Shown: positions 1-9,006, numbered from the stretch's first letter. The stretch is 64,000 nt of DNA from Acidimicrobiales bacterium (GCA_035531755.1 DATKSK010000031.1:1-64000), one strand, 5' to 3'. Notes: generated by a model not told the origin, from the letters alone. Translations and numbers: made by a program.

Positions 1-19
1 CGAGCAGGACGTGGGTCAT
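1..19 (-). CDS. start of next operon gene (truncated by window edge)
   Basis: Only the first codons (M-T-H-V-L-L) of a minus-strand gene are visible. The ATG at 19-17 overlaps the TGA of the upstream SCP2-like gene (ATGA), the same coupling as in the rest of this operon, which is the only reason for calling it. Nothing can be said about function. Confidence 0.45.
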
Positions 20-549
20 GTCTCACCCTCCCGATGCACGACAAGTGCGACGAGTACGACGGCGCCCAGCACCACCAGCGCCATGAGCGTCCGTCGACGC
101 CAGCCTCGTCCCTGATCCTCGTCGTAGAAGGACCTCGGGACAGACAGGGCGAGGCCGGCCCCCGCAGCCGCCCGCATGCCCCGTCCCGGGGTTATCCGAA
201 GGTCGCCGGAGCGCATCGAGGCGAACGCGGAGCGCTGCCCGCTGCACAGCTTTGCGAGGTCGAGCCACGCGCCCGCCAGGGTCGGGACGCCGGACAGCGC
301 CCCCTCGTCGATCACGACCTCGTCGGACCGGAACGAGAGCGTCACCGCCATGTCGCGATCCGAGGCGAGCAGCACGACGTCGCCGCGGGCGAGGCGGGCG
401 GCCAACGCACGTGTTGGGAAGTCGCGAAGGTTGTCCTCGAGGAGGCTCGCGAGCATGCTCGCAAGCCCGGATGCCTCCACCCCCGCAGCGAGGCGAACCC
501 GGGTAGGGCCGCGCCCCTGGCCGCCGGTGGACCCCACAGCCCAGGTCAC
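16..549 (-). CDS. SCP2-like lipid-carrier protein with C-terminal membrane anchor
   Basis: 177-residue protein starting at a GTG (549-547) that overlaps the stop codon of the upstream flavoprotein gene (GTGA), so it is probably translated by coupling. The middle part (about residues 20-125) has the pattern of SCP2-type sterol/lipid-binding domains: strands with alternating hydrophobics such as DMAVTLSFRSDEVVIDEG, then a SGDLRITP-type strand near the end. A single hydrophobic helix (MALVVLGAVVLVALVV) lies at the extreme C-terminus after a basic stretch (GWRRR), so the carrier domain probably sits on the cytoplasmic face of the membrane. Its place between flavoproteins suggests it presents a lipid substrate to them; that is inference. 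The SCP2 assignment is from pattern only and weaker than for the 157-residue homologue upstream. Confidence 0.6.
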   Translation of the reverse strand: MTWAVGSTGGQGRGPTRVRLAAGVEASGLASMLASLLEDNLRDFPTRALAARLARGDVVLLASDRDMAVTLSFRSDEVVIDEGALSGVPTLAGAWLDLAKLCSGQRSAFASMRSGDLRITPGRGMRAAAGAGLALSVPRSFYDEDQGRGWRRRTLMALVVLGAVVLVALVVHREGET

Positions 550-2141
550 ACTTGCCGCCACCACGCGTCGATACCGAGGTCGTCGGCGATCACCTGCAGC
601 GCGTTGTACGCGGGGGCGAACGTGATGAAGCCGTGCGGGTGCTGGGTCGAGCCGGCCATGTAGAGGGCATCGACCGGCGTGCGGTACTGGCCGAGCTCGG
701 GCAGGGGACGCTGGTCGAGCATGTTCGCGAGGCTCACCTCGCCCATCATCCAGTCCCCGCGGACCATGTTCGGGAGCTTCTGGGTGATCTCGAGCGGAGT
801 GTAGGGCACCCAGTCGATGATCGAGGCGTCGGTGAGGTTCGGCGCGTAGCGACGCCACGCCTCGATGCAGCGGTGCCCGTACCACCGACCGAGGCTCTCC
901 CACTCGCCCTCGCCTCCCTGGGCGATCGAGAACGGTGCGAACTGGCGAAGCAGGCCGGTGACGCACCCCGCGGGCGCGTCGGTCGGATCGTAGAGCGAGT
1001 TGACCGCCGCGTTCGGCTTCGGCTCGGGGAGCCGTCCCGCGCGCACCGCGGCGAAGTCGGCGTTCAACTCCTGGAGCGACCCGTAGCCGAGGTTGACAAC
1101 CCACGCCCGGTCCACGTCGGGATCGAATGCGGCAGCCTCGTACCGCGGCAGTGCGGACATCGCGAGGTGCACCGAGAACAGCGACCAGTCCTTGTGCTTG
1201 ATGTCCTTCCGCACGCGCTCGGGCAGTTCCGCCGGCAGCGCCGCTGGCTCGAGGAACTCGAGGAAGGTCTGCTCCACCGACACGGTCGACGCGACGAGCC
1301 TGCGCGCCGCGATCTCGGCGCCGTCCGCGAGGCGGACCCCCACGGCGCGGCCATCGTCGACGACGATCGCCCGGACGTCGGCGTCGCTGACCATCACGCC
1401 GTCGTGCTGCGCGAGGTCGCGCCACAGCGCATGGGCGAGGCGGTGCGAGCCGCCGACGCACAGGTGCCAGTTGTCGATCTTGCCGACGAGGAGCGGAAAG
1501 CCGATCGCGAGCCCCGGCACGTCGTTAGTGTAGGCGCACACCGCACCGTGGAAGGCGAGGTGCGCCTTCACCTTGGGATGCGTGAAGTGCTGGTCGAGGA
1601 ATTGGTTGATGGTCTCGCGACGCAGCTTGACCGAGAGGAACTCGGACCGGCCCTCCACGCCGAAGATCGACAGCGCCTTCGTCAGCTCCTTGACCGACAT
1701 CGGCGGCTGGTACATGAGCGTGCCGAGGAGCAGGTCGACGTAGCCGTGTGCCTCGGTGTAGAGGCGGCGGAAGGTCTCGGCGTCCTGCTCGGAGAACCTG
1801 GCGATCGATCCACATGTCTTGTCGAGGTCCGTGTGGATCGTGAGCGCGGTGCCGTCGTCGTAGATCGACGCCATCTGCACGTCGGGTCGGACGTACTCGA
1901 CGCCGTGTCCGCGCAGGTCGAGGTCGTGCACGGGCGGCGCGAGGTCGACGAACGTGTGGTAGTTGGCATGCACGTTGTGGAGGAACCCGGGCTGGGTGAG
2001 CTCCTCGGTGCACAGTCCCCCGCCCTCCTCGTGCCGGCGCTCGAGCACCAGCACCTCGAGGCCGCTGCGGGCCAGGTAGGCACCGAGCGTGAGCCCGTTG
2101 TGCCCGGCCCCGATGATGACGGCGTCGTAGGCGTCACGCAC
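546..2141 (-). CDS. phytoene desaturase-like FAD oxidoreductase (paralogue 1 of operon)
   Basis: 531-residue flavoprotein of the COG1233 phytoene-dehydrogenase / amine-oxidase superfamily. The N-terminal dinucleotide-binding motif VIIGAGHNGLTLGAYLARSG is followed by the second FAD-contact segment LERRHEEGGG; the C-terminal FAD-closing segment is YMAGSTQHPHGFITFAPAYN. Such enzymes oxidise, desaturate or isomerise polyprenyl or other lipid substrates with FAD; the substrate here is unknown. The GTG at 2141-2139 is chosen because it lies just before the Rossmann strand and overlaps the upstream SCP2-like gene by 8 nt. Unlike its three neighbours, the usual HPGG at the C-terminal FAD site reads HPHG. 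It probably shares one transcript with the whole cluster. Confidence 0.88.
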   Translation of the reverse strand: MRDAYDAVIIGAGHNGLTLGAYLARSGLEVLVLERRHEEGGGLCTEELTQPGFLHNVHANYHTFVDLAPPVHDLDLRGHGVEYVRPDVQMASIYDDGTALTIHTDLDKTCGSIARFSEQDAETFRRLYTEAHGYVDLLLGTLMYQPPMSVKELTKALSIFGVEGRSEFLSVKLRRETINQFLDQHFTHPKVKAHLAFHGAVCAYTNDVPGLAIGFPLLVGKIDNWHLCVGGSHRLAHALWRDLAQHDGVMVSDADVRAIVVDDGRAVGVRLADGAEIAARRLVASTVSVEQTFLEFLEPAALPAELPERVRKDIKHKDWSLFSVHLAMSALPRYEAAAFDPDVDRAWVVNLGYGSLQELNADFAAVRAGRLPEPKPNAAVNSLYDPTDAPAGCVTGLLRQFAPFSIAQGGEGEWESLGRWYGHRCIEAWRRYAPNLTDASIIDWVPYTPLEITQKLPNMVRGDWMMGEVSLANMLDQRPLPELGQYRTPVDALYMAGSTQHPHGFITFAPAYNALQVIADDLGIDAWWRQV

Positions 2142-2607
2142 GGACCTGCTCCTGTTCGGTCGGGGCATAGGGGGGACGGCCCTTCGGCCAGGACGTCTGC
2201 ACCCCGGTCGCGTAGGCCTCGAGCAGGACCTTGACCTGCTCGGCCTGGCGCATGAGGAACCGCATGTCCCCGCGGACCGTGATCGCACCTTGGAGCGCGG
2301 CGTTGATCGGGTCCTGCAGGCCCGCAGCGATCTCGTCGAACGTCGTCGCGGAGCCGCGGAACCTGTAGTTCAAGGTGAGGGCGGGGTCGTCGCCTTCGAC
2401 CTCTCGGTACCAGGCGCACCGACCGTCCTCGATCTTCACGAGGAAGTGGCGCTCCGCGGCTGCCGCAACGTACGGCGAGACGCCGTCGCCGACGATCTCC
2501 ACCTTGATCAGGATCTCGCCCGTCGGCAGCTCGCTCATCGTCGCGATCCGCGCGTTCATGGCGTCGCGGACCTCGGCGTACCACTCGGGCGTGTAGATGT
2601 CTGCCAT
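2134..2607 (-). CDS. SCP2 sterol-carrier-like small protein
   Basis: 157 residues, soluble, no signal peptide or membrane segment. The arrangement matches SCP2-like lipid-binding proteins: RHFLVKIEDGRCAWYREVEG and LTLNYRFRGSATTFDEIAAG (beta strands, then helix), then a GAITVRGDMRFLMRQ segment typical of the SCP2 C-terminal strand and helix. These domains hold fatty-acyl, sterol or isoprenoid ligands in a hydrophobic tunnel. The ATG at 2607 has a GAGGGG Shine-Dalgarno 5 nt upstream and lies 11 nt after the stop of the preceding flavoprotein gene; its 3' end overlaps the next flavoprotein. A role as substrate shuttle for the adjacent oxidoreductases is inferred from gene order. Confidence 0.75.
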   Translation of the reverse strand: MADIYTPEWYAEVRDAMNARIATMSELPTGEILIKVEIVGDGVSPYVAAAAERHFLVKIEDGRCAWYREVEGDDPALTLNYRFRGSATTFDEIAAGLQDPINAALQGAITVRGDMRFLMRQAEQVKVLLEAYATGVQTSWPKGRPPYAPTEQEQVRA

Positions 2608-2618
2608 CCGGACCCCTC

Positions 2619-4220
2619 TCAGTACCCGCGCTCGGCGAGCGCCGGGCTGGGCAGCCCGAGGTCCTCAGCGATCGCCTTGTAGGCGTTGTAGCCACACGCC
2701 GCATGGACCCCGCCGCCGGGGTACGCCGAGGGGCCACAGAGGTACAGCGCATCGATCTCGGTGCGGTAGTTGGAGGCCTCCGGAAAGGGCCGGTTCGCGC
2801 CGATCTGGTCTGCCGAGAACTCCCCGTTGGAGAAGTCGCCCTCCCGCATCAGGTTCTTGCGCTCCATCTGGTCGGGCGTGTAGAGCTTGTGGGCGATCAC
2901 GTTGTCCCGGTTCATGTTGGGCGCCGACTCGTGCCAGACGTCGAGGAACTGCTCGTTGAAGGTCGCCCGCACCTCGGCCCACTCTTGGGCCGTGAGCTCG
3001 CTCGCGCACGGCAGGAAGTACCACCCGGTGGCGGCATGTCGCCCGGGCGGCGCCTGTGACGCGTCCCACAGGCTGTTGACCCAGGTGCCCGCCGCCGGCT
3101 TGGGCACCTGGCCCGAGTAAGCGTCGCGGATGTAGCGGACCGTGTCGTCCGGCCCGTCGAAGCCGACCATGGTGTAGAAGCACCGGTCGATGGCCGGGTC
3201 CCAGCGGGCGGACTTGTAGTGGGGCGGCTCGTAGAGGCAGAAGCACGGCGTCCCGAGGACGTGGCTGGGTCCGTACCGGTACGCGCGCGCACGCTGCACC
3301 CACAGCGCGCTGAGGTGCTCCTCACCGACCAGGTCGAGGAGGGTCTGTCGTAGGTCCGCATTCGACGCCACGATCTTGGTGGCGCGGAACTCGCCGAGCC
3401 GGGTCCTGACCCCGACCGCACGGCCGTCCTCCACGATGACCTGGTCCACCATGACGTTCTCGACGAGGTCCACGCCCTCGCGGTAGCACGCCTGGGTCAT
3501 CGCCTTGGCGAGGCCGTGCGTGCCGCCGCAGACGAGCTTCCAGTTGCCGAGCGTCCACATCACGAAGAGCAAGAAGCCCGCGCCGGTGCCCTGCCCGTCG
3601 ATCGGGTAGCCCCACTCCACGCATGCCCGGTAGAGCAGGGCTCGGAGCTCAGGCGTCTCGAAGAGCTCGTCGATGACGTTCTTGGGGGACTTCATGAGGA
3701 ACTGGGGCCCTACGCCCATGTCGCCGAACCCGCTCGTGATCATCTCGCCCTGCTCGTCGAGGCTGACGGGCTGCGGGATCGTGTAGAGGTTGGCGGCGAG
3801 CATCTGCTCGAGCGAGGCTGCGCGGTGCTTGAGCTCGACGTACCTGTCCGCGTCTGCACGCGAGTAGCGAGCGATGCTCTCGTGCGTGCGGTCGAGGAGG
3901 TCGGGACGGTGGAGGATCACCGGAGGGCGTCCGTCCGCGAACGTGATGCCGGCCTGGGCCTCGGGCATCACGGTGCGAAGGCCGAGGTCCTCCAGTCCGA
4001 AATCCTGGATCATCGGCATGATGTCGAAGAACTCCATGAACTGGGCGTGCATGTTGTGCCGGAAGCCGGGCAGGACGGGCTCCTCGGTGTTCGTGCCGCC
4101 CCCCTCCTCGTGCCGACGCTCTAGCACGACCGTGGAGAGGCCGGCGCGTTGCAGGTAGGCGGCCAGGCACAGGCCGTTGTGGCCTGAGCCGATCACGATT
4201 GCCTCGTAGGTCCGACTCAA
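2619..4220 (-). CDS. phytoene desaturase-like FAD oxidoreductase (paralogue 2)
   Basis: 533-residue flavoprotein, same family as its neighbours. FAD motif IVIGSGHNGLCLAAYLQRAG at residues 8-27, then LERRHEEGGG; C-terminal FAD segment LCGPSAYPGGGVHAACGYN. The start is a TTG (4220-4218) overlapping the stop of the upstream gene (TTGA); no better start lies before the Rossmann strand. The length suits single-domain carotenoid-type desaturases and ketolases. No membrane helix is apparent; family members usually associate peripherally with membranes. Specific reaction unknown. Confidence 0.88.
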   Translation of the reverse strand: MSRTYEAIVIGSGHNGLCLAAYLQRAGLSTVVLERRHEEGGGTNTEEPVLPGFRHNMHAQFMEFFDIMPMIQDFGLEDLGLRTVMPEAQAGITFADGRPPVILHRPDLLDRTHESIARYSRADADRYVELKHRAASLEQMLAANLYTIPQPVSLDEQGEMITSGFGDMGVGPQFLMKSPKNVIDELFETPELRALLYRACVEWGYPIDGQGTGAGFLLFVMWTLGNWKLVCGGTHGLAKAMTQACYREGVDLVENVMVDQVIVEDGRAVGVRTRLGEFRATKIVASNADLRQTLLDLVGEEHLSALWVQRARAYRYGPSHVLGTPCFCLYEPPHYKSARWDPAIDRCFYTMVGFDGPDDTVRYIRDAYSGQVPKPAAGTWVNSLWDASQAPPGRHAATGWYFLPCASELTAQEWAEVRATFNEQFLDVWHESAPNMNRDNVIAHKLYTPDQMERKNLMREGDFSNGEFSADQIGANRPFPEASNYRTEIDALYLCGPSAYPGGGVHAACGYNAYKAIAEDLGLPSPALAERGY

Positions 4221-4738
4221 GTTGCTGCTCCTCCCGCGACGGTGTCCGTCGCCACCTTGGGCCCGCCGGCAGGCTCGCCCCGTCGGCGGGGCGTCCCGAA
4301 GTCGGCCGTCGTGCGGGCCGGCACCCGCTCCTCGGCGGGATGCTGCGGCGCCACGTCGACCGCTGCGACCGCTGCGACCTCGTCGGGTTCTCCGGCCTCG
4401 AGTTCCTCGACCTCGGGTTCCTCGGTGTCGACCCCCGACTGAGCCGGTCGAGGCGAGCCGATTGCCCGCGGCGCCTTGCGGACGGCTCGGGGCGAAACCA
4501 TCGGCTCGGGCTTCGCCGCGGGAGCCGACTCCGGGGTTGCCGACGACCTCGACCGGCGGCGGAACAGCCAGTGCGCAGCCATCGCGAGCGTGTAGCGGTG
4601 CAGCCCGAGCCGCAGCATCCCCGGGATGTCGTCGCCCGTGATGCGGATGGTGAAGTCCCAGTTGACGGGCTCGCGGATCGTCCCCGTCACAATCACGTCG
4701 TTGCCCTCGCGGGTGACGTCGTACTCGCGAAAGTCCAT
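4217..4738 (-). CDS. unknown small operon protein with acidic disordered tail
   Basis: 173 residues, not assigned to a family. The first 60 or so are compact (MDFREYDVTREGNDVIVTGT, then a WDFTIRIT strand and a hydrophobic helix LHRYTLAMAAHWLF). The rest is low-complexity, rich in Pro, Ala and Glu (EEPEVEELEAGEPDEV), and probably disordered. ATG at 4738 has an AAGGAG Shine-Dalgarno; the TGA overlaps the TTG of the next flavoprotein. Its position matches that of the SCP2-like genes between other flavoproteins, so it may be a membrane-proximal accessory subunit or scaffold, but nothing in the sequence shows lipid binding. Confidence 0.65.
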   Translation of the reverse strand: MDFREYDVTREGNDVIVTGTIREPVNWDFTIRITGDDIPGMLRLGLHRYTLAMAAHWLFRRRSRSSATPESAPAAKPEPMVSPRAVRKAPRAIGSPRPAQSGVDTEEPEVEELEAGEPDEVAAVAAVDVAPQHPAEERVPARTTADFGTPRRRGEPAGGPKVATDTVAGGAAT

Positions 4739-4776
4739 CACGAGCTCCTTGCGGCCGAGTCCCCGAGACCTGAGCC

Positions 4777-6438
4777 TCACGACAGATACGTCACGCGATA
4801 CCGTCGCACGTAGTCCGGCGGAGTCCACCACTTCTGCACACCCAGGTCCTCGGCGACCGAGTTCGCCGCGATGTAGCCGGACCCGCCGATGACGAGCCCT
4901 CCGGGGTACGACGACGCGCCGCACAGATAGAGCCCCTCGAGCGGTGTGCGGCCCGCGACGCACGAGTCGTGCGGCCGGAACACGCCCATCTGCAGCGCGT
5001 TGTAAGCGCCGTGCTTGATCGACCCGCGCACCATGTTCGGGAGCCGCGTCTCGATGTCGAGCGGACTCTCCGCGGTCGACAGCACGATGTTCGCCGGCGA
5101 GACGTTGCGAGCCGAGCGCCCCCATCTCGAAAGGAGCACGTCGGCCAGCTCGTCCTGGCGGGCCTTCCAACCGCCCTCGATCGCCCACGGGACGTGCGCC
5201 TGAATGAAGCTCACGTGGTGCCCGGGGACGCGGACGAGCGTCGGGTCGTGGCGCGTCTCGACTGTGGCGTGCCCTCCCACGCAGTCGAGGTCGAGGCGTC
5301 CTGCGAGCACGCCGTCCCAGTGCCGCAGGAGCTGCTCGGTCGAGTCGAATCCCGTCACGACCATGAAGGTGTCGTTGACCCAGGGGTCGTCGGTCTCGTA
5401 GTACGGCGCTTCGTTCGTCGCGACCGCCACGGTGAAGAAGGACCAGTCGTCCCACTCCCACTCCTTCGACACGCGCTGGAGCTCCCGCGGCACGCTCCCG
5501 CTCGGCAGCAGCTTCCCGAAGGTGATCGGGGGTGGCAGGCTCGACAGCACGGCCTTCGCCTCGATCACGCGCCCGTCGAAGACCTCGAGCCCGGTCACCC
5601 GCCCGTTCTCGACGATGAGGGACGTGACCTCGGCGTTGTCGAGCACCACGCCCCCGTTGCGGAGGATCTCGCGCGACAGCGACCCGGCAAGCTTGTGGGA
5701 TCCCCCGTAGCACTGGGCCTTGTTGGCGGCGCGATCGATGTACAACGGGACGAGGAAGCCCAGGCCGCTCTCGTGGGGGTTCAGCCCCCACATGCACGCG
5801 GCGTACAGGAGCAGGGTGCGGACACGGTCGTCCTCGACGAGCTCGTTGACGATCTCGATCGGCGACATCTCCGTGAGCCGGAGCACCTCGCGACCGGCCT
5901 CGGTCTTTTCGAACGCCTCGATCATGTCCAGCGGTGACATCGGCGGGAGATAGGTGCCTGGTGCGATCACGTCGTCGACGAGCCGCCGCCACTGGCGCAT
6001 GACCTTCCCGAAGTTGTTCGCATCGCGCTGGCTGAACTTGGCGATAGAGTCCTTCGTGTCCTCGACCTGGTTGCACAGCATGACGCTCGTCTTGTCAGAG
6101 AAGACCGCGGCGGTCTGGGCGTTCGGCTTCACGAACGCGAGCCCGTGCGCGCCGAGATCGAAGTCCCGGAACAGGGGCATGTAGTCCGTCATCATGTGGT
6201 AGATGGCGTGCGGATTCGTGTAGTAGCCGGGGAACAGCGTCTCCTCGGTGGCGAGCCCGCCGCCGACTTCGTGCCGGCGCTCGACGACGATCGTGCGCAG
6301 GCCGGCCCGAGCGAGGTAGGCGGCGGCGATGAGTCCGTTCGGCCCGCCGCCAACGATCGCGACGTCGAAGACAGAGCGTTCGGGAAACTCGTCGAGGATG
6401 TGCTCGGTCGGCTCCATGCCGTAGCCAGTTCTGACCAT
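4777..6438 (-). CDS. phytoene desaturase-like FAD oxidoreductase (paralogue 3)
   Basis: 553-residue flavoprotein. After a 27-residue N-terminal extension comes VAIVGGGPNGLIAAAYLARAG, then VERRHEVGGG; C-terminal FAD segment CGASSYPGGLVIGGSGY. The ATG at 6438-6436 shares one base with the upstream stop (TGATG). The central region carries a RDANNFGKVMRQWRRL helix and a long substrate domain as in carotenoid desaturase-like enzymes. A 38-nt gap to the next gene is the longest spacer inside this operon. Substrate unknown; redox chemistry on a hydrophobic molecule is inferred from the family. Confidence 0.88.
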   Translation of the reverse strand: MVRTGYGMEPTEHILDEFPERSVFDVAIVGGGPNGLIAAAYLARAGLRTIVVERRHEVGGGLATEETLFPGYYTNPHAIYHMMTDYMPLFRDFDLGAHGLAFVKPNAQTAAVFSDKTSVMLCNQVEDTKDSIAKFSQRDANNFGKVMRQWRRLVDDVIAPGTYLPPMSPLDMIEAFEKTEAGREVLRLTEMSPIEIVNELVEDDRVRTLLLYAACMWGLNPHESGLGFLVPLYIDRAANKAQCYGGSHKLAGSLSREILRNGGVVLDNAEVTSLIVENGRVTGLEVFDGRVIEAKAVLSSLPPPITFGKLLPSGSVPRELQRVSKEWEWDDWSFFTVAVATNEAPYYETDDPWVNDTFMVVTGFDSTEQLLRHWDGVLAGRLDLDCVGGHATVETRHDPTLVRVPGHHVSFIQAHVPWAIEGGWKARQDELADVLLSRWGRSARNVSPANIVLSTAESPLDIETRLPNMVRGSIKHGAYNALQMGVFRPHDSCVAGRTPLEGLYLCGASSYPGGLVIGGSGYIAANSVAEDLGVQKWWTPPDYVRRYRVTYLS

Positions 6439-8147
6439 CACGACACCCCCACGATCTGGCGACCGGCCTCCGGCACGTACCAGTCCGACGGATACCACCA
6501 GCTCGCGGGCTCGACGACGCCGTCCTCGATGAGGATGTGCATCAGGTTGTACGGCACCGCCATGAGGCAGAGCCCCCCGGGATGCATGCTCTGGCTGCAC
6601 ATGTAGAGCCCGTCGATCGGCGTGCGGTACCGGGCGAGCTCGGGGATCGGTCTTGTGCCAAACCACTGGTCGGCCGACTGGCGCGCCCCGTACCAGTTGC
6701 CGCCGGACATCCCGGCGTTGCGGAACTCCGAGTCGTACGGCGTGTTGACGAAGACGTCGACGATGTTGTCGGAGTTCATGTTCGGCGCCATCCGCTCGAT
6801 GAGCGCCAGTGCGGCGTCGACGATCTCCTTCTTCCTGCGGTTGTAGGCCGCGGGCCCGTCCACGTCGTACTGCGGCGGGGGGCACTCGAGGTAGATCGGC
6901 GACAGTACGTGGTAGCCCTCCACCGTGCGGGTCGGGTCGTACTGATCATGCGAGCAGATCATCATCGTGAGGTGCTCCGGCGTGAGGTGCTCCGGGGCCT
7001 TCTTGTGCGAGTACGCGTCGCGGGTCTGGGTGTAGACGAACTCCATCGAGTCGGCGGGGCCGACGACGCACGACGGGTAGACGTCCTCAGGGAAGGCGTC
7101 GTCGCGACCGTGATACTTCGGGAGCTCACGGCAGATCACCGACATCACGAAGAGGCTGCCCCCCTTGAGCGACACGTCGGCGATGCGCTGGGCGAACCCT
7201 GCGTCGGTGTGCTGCAGACCGACGAGGCGCAGGAACGTCTGCTTCACGTCGGCCCCGGAGATCACCGCCTTGCGCGCCCAGATCGTCTTCTCCGGGTACG
7301 ACGCCTCGGCGGAGAGCCGGACGCCAACGGCACGGCCGTTGCGGACGACGATCTCCTCGACCGGCGAGTTCGTCAGGATCCGAGCCCCGTGCGCGATCGC
7401 GCACCGGATAATCGCGTGGGCGTAGGTGTGCATTCCCCCGCGTGGCGAGCCCCCCGAGTAGGTGAACAGCAGCGTGCCGCCGATCGATGGGAGCAGCATT
7501 CCGTCCCAGTTGGGGTGCGCGCCGCAGTACCAGGCGCCCATCGCTGCGACCACGCGAGCCGGCTCCCACGGCACGAACTCCTCGAGGAAATCGCAGTAGC
7601 TCATGTCCAGCAGGCGGTCGGTCCAGATGTCGGGGACGTGCTTTCGGAAGACCTTCCACCAAGGCAGATCGGCCTCGTCGACCTCGTGCTGGCGCGGGTG
7701 CGGTGGCGTCCAGAACAGCGCTCGGAGCAGCTCGCGCATGGCCGGCTCCGAGAGGGCATCGCCGAGGCCGCCCATCCCGCCGGCGTGCTCGGGGAAGTAG
7801 CGGCGAGCGGCCTCCTCGCCGATGTCTGGGCGCCACCTGCTCCCCAAGTTCGCAGCGATGCCGTCGAGCGTGACGACGCCCGACATCGACGGGTAGTAGA
7901 CCATCCGCATCCCGTACTTCCACAGCTCGAGCTGATCGAAGCCCGGCGCTGCGCCGCCGTAGAGATAGGTCGCGTGCGGGTCGATGCGGAACCCGGGACG
8001 CGGCTCGGTGTTCTCCTGGCCACCGCCGCATTCCGGACGCGCTTCGCACACCGCGACCGAGAGGCCCGACTTGGCGAGATAGGCCGCGATCGTCGAGCCG
8101 TTGTGGCCACCGCCGACGACCACGATGTCAAATGTTTCTTCCCGCAT
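6438..8147 (-). CDS. phytoene desaturase-like FAD oxidoreductase (paralogue 4, first operon gene seen)
   Basis: 569-residue flavoprotein, first gene of the visible operon. FAD motif IVVVGGGHNGSTIAAYLAKSG (residues 8-28); the second motif is CEARPECGGG rather than the LERRHE form of the others, and the C-terminal segment is CSQSMHPGGLCLMAVPYN. It is the most divergent of the four, with extra Trp/Tyr-rich stretches such as NPNWDGMLLP in the substrate domain. ATG at 8147 follows a G-rich run (AGAGGTCGGGGGGG) that can serve as ribosome site. The promoter should lie in 8148-8260; no clear -35/-10 pair was recognised. Confidence 0.88.
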   Translation of the reverse strand: MREETFDIVVVGGGHNGSTIAAYLAKSGLSVAVCEARPECGGGQENTEPRPGFRIDPHATYLYGGAAPGFDQLELWKYGMRMVYYPSMSGVVTLDGIAANLGSRWRPDIGEEAARRYFPEHAGGMGGLGDALSEPAMRELLRALFWTPPHPRQHEVDEADLPWWKVFRKHVPDIWTDRLLDMSYCDFLEEFVPWEPARVVAAMGAWYCGAHPNWDGMLLPSIGGTLLFTYSGGSPRGGMHTYAHAIIRCAIAHGARILTNSPVEEIVVRNGRAVGVRLSAEASYPEKTIWARKAVISGADVKQTFLRLVGLQHTDAGFAQRIADVSLKGGSLFVMSVICRELPKYHGRDDAFPEDVYPSCVVGPADSMEFVYTQTRDAYSHKKAPEHLTPEHLTMMICSHDQYDPTRTVEGYHVLSPIYLECPPPQYDVDGPAAYNRRKKEIVDAALALIERMAPNMNSDNIVDVFVNTPYDSEFRNAGMSGGNWYGARQSADQWFGTRPIPELARYRTPIDGLYMCSQSMHPGGLCLMAVPYNLMHILIEDGVVEPASWWYPSDWYVPEAGRQIVGVS

Positions 8148-8980
8148 CAGACCCCCCCGACCTCTGCGACGTCGCGAGCCGTCCGTACTTCTCGAACGAC
8201 CCTACGGCGGGGGCGGTGTGGCCGCTAGGGTACAAAGTCATTCGGGGGCCGCCGCGGGCCTGCTGACTCGGGCCATCGTGGCGATGACCCGCCCTGTGAA
8301 TCTCCGCACGGGGCCTGGTTCCCTGCGACGTCTCCGCGAGGTCGCCAGGGCGAGGCGACAGCTGGGGGCCGAGGGGCCGCGGCTCGGACCCCAGGATGAA
8401 CCGGGACGGGAACCTGTCTGTCGGGATGACGTGAGACACCTGCAGTACACCGCCAGGTGGGATGCGCCCCAGGCCTTCACGTCGGTGTGGACGTGGCCAC
8501 GGCGGGTACCCCAAGCGTGTAGATGCCGATCGGGGGCAGTCGACAGTCGCGAGCATTCGCGACGTTGAGCCCACCGACCTTGCTGACACCGGTGTGTCGG
8601 CAAGCCCAGTTGCCTCGGGCTACCGGCGGGATTGTTCGACGCCGGCTGCGCTCAGGAAGGGGTTTGAACATGGTCCCATCAGTTCCGGTGCCGATCTTGC
8701 GGTGAGCCCCTCGGCAGCCGAATTCCGCCCTAGCTCAGCCTTTCACGCCGCATAACCCCAGGTCAGCGGGCCAGGAGGGGTTCGAACATAGTCCCATCGC
8801 CTCCGCCACATCTTTGCTCAACGTCGTCGCTGGCCGGGGCCAATGCGCCCAGGCCAGCGTCGACGGGAATCGAACAGCTCGGCCACGCCGAGCCCAGAGC
8901 GCGGGCGAGCTGGCGGTCCTCCCCTGCCGGGACGTGCTGTCACACCCCGGGCATAGCATCGCTGCTATGGCTTGGGGTAG
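8148..8980. other. gene-poor stretch with two short related repeats
   Basis: About 830 bases with no convincing gene on either strand: the open frames have no family features and overlap each other. It must hold the promoter of the flavoprotein operon (left end) and that of the toxin-antitoxin pair (right end). Two related 27-28 nt direct repeats at 8653-8680 and 8772-8798 are listed separately. Nothing else was recognised. Confidence 0.5.
8653..8798. repeat. pair of 27-28 nt imperfect direct repeats
   Basis: The copies at 8653-8680 and 8772-8798 share the pattern CAGGA(A)GGGGTT-GAACAT-GTCCCATC with two mismatches and one single-base gap, 91 nt apart. The core GGTT(C/T)GAAC recalls a tRNA T-arm, but no cloverleaf can be drawn. 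They could be remnants of attachment sites or element ends next to the toxin-antitoxin pair. Confidence 0.5.
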
Positions 8981-9006
8981 ATCGAGCTGGAACAGGAGGT
9001 CAAGGC

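Noticed and set aside
552-2234. Long open frame (560 codons) on the plus strand opposite flavoprotein 1
   Set aside because: High-GC antisense shadow: Arg/Val/Glu-rich, no motifs, fully covered by a gene with clear FAD signatures. The same applies to long frames at 6537-8228, 24475-26598, 31318-32835, 50680-53328 and 53273-55081.
8128-8603. Minus-strand frames of 121-153 codons in the gap right of the flavoprotein operon
   Set aside because: Two frames overlap each other, neither has a ribosome site or recognisable pattern, and composition is not gene-like.
8860-8890. GGGAATCGAAC, resembling the 3' part of a minus-strand tRNA
   Set aside because: The flanking bases do not pair as a T-arm and no acceptor or anticodon stem can be drawn.
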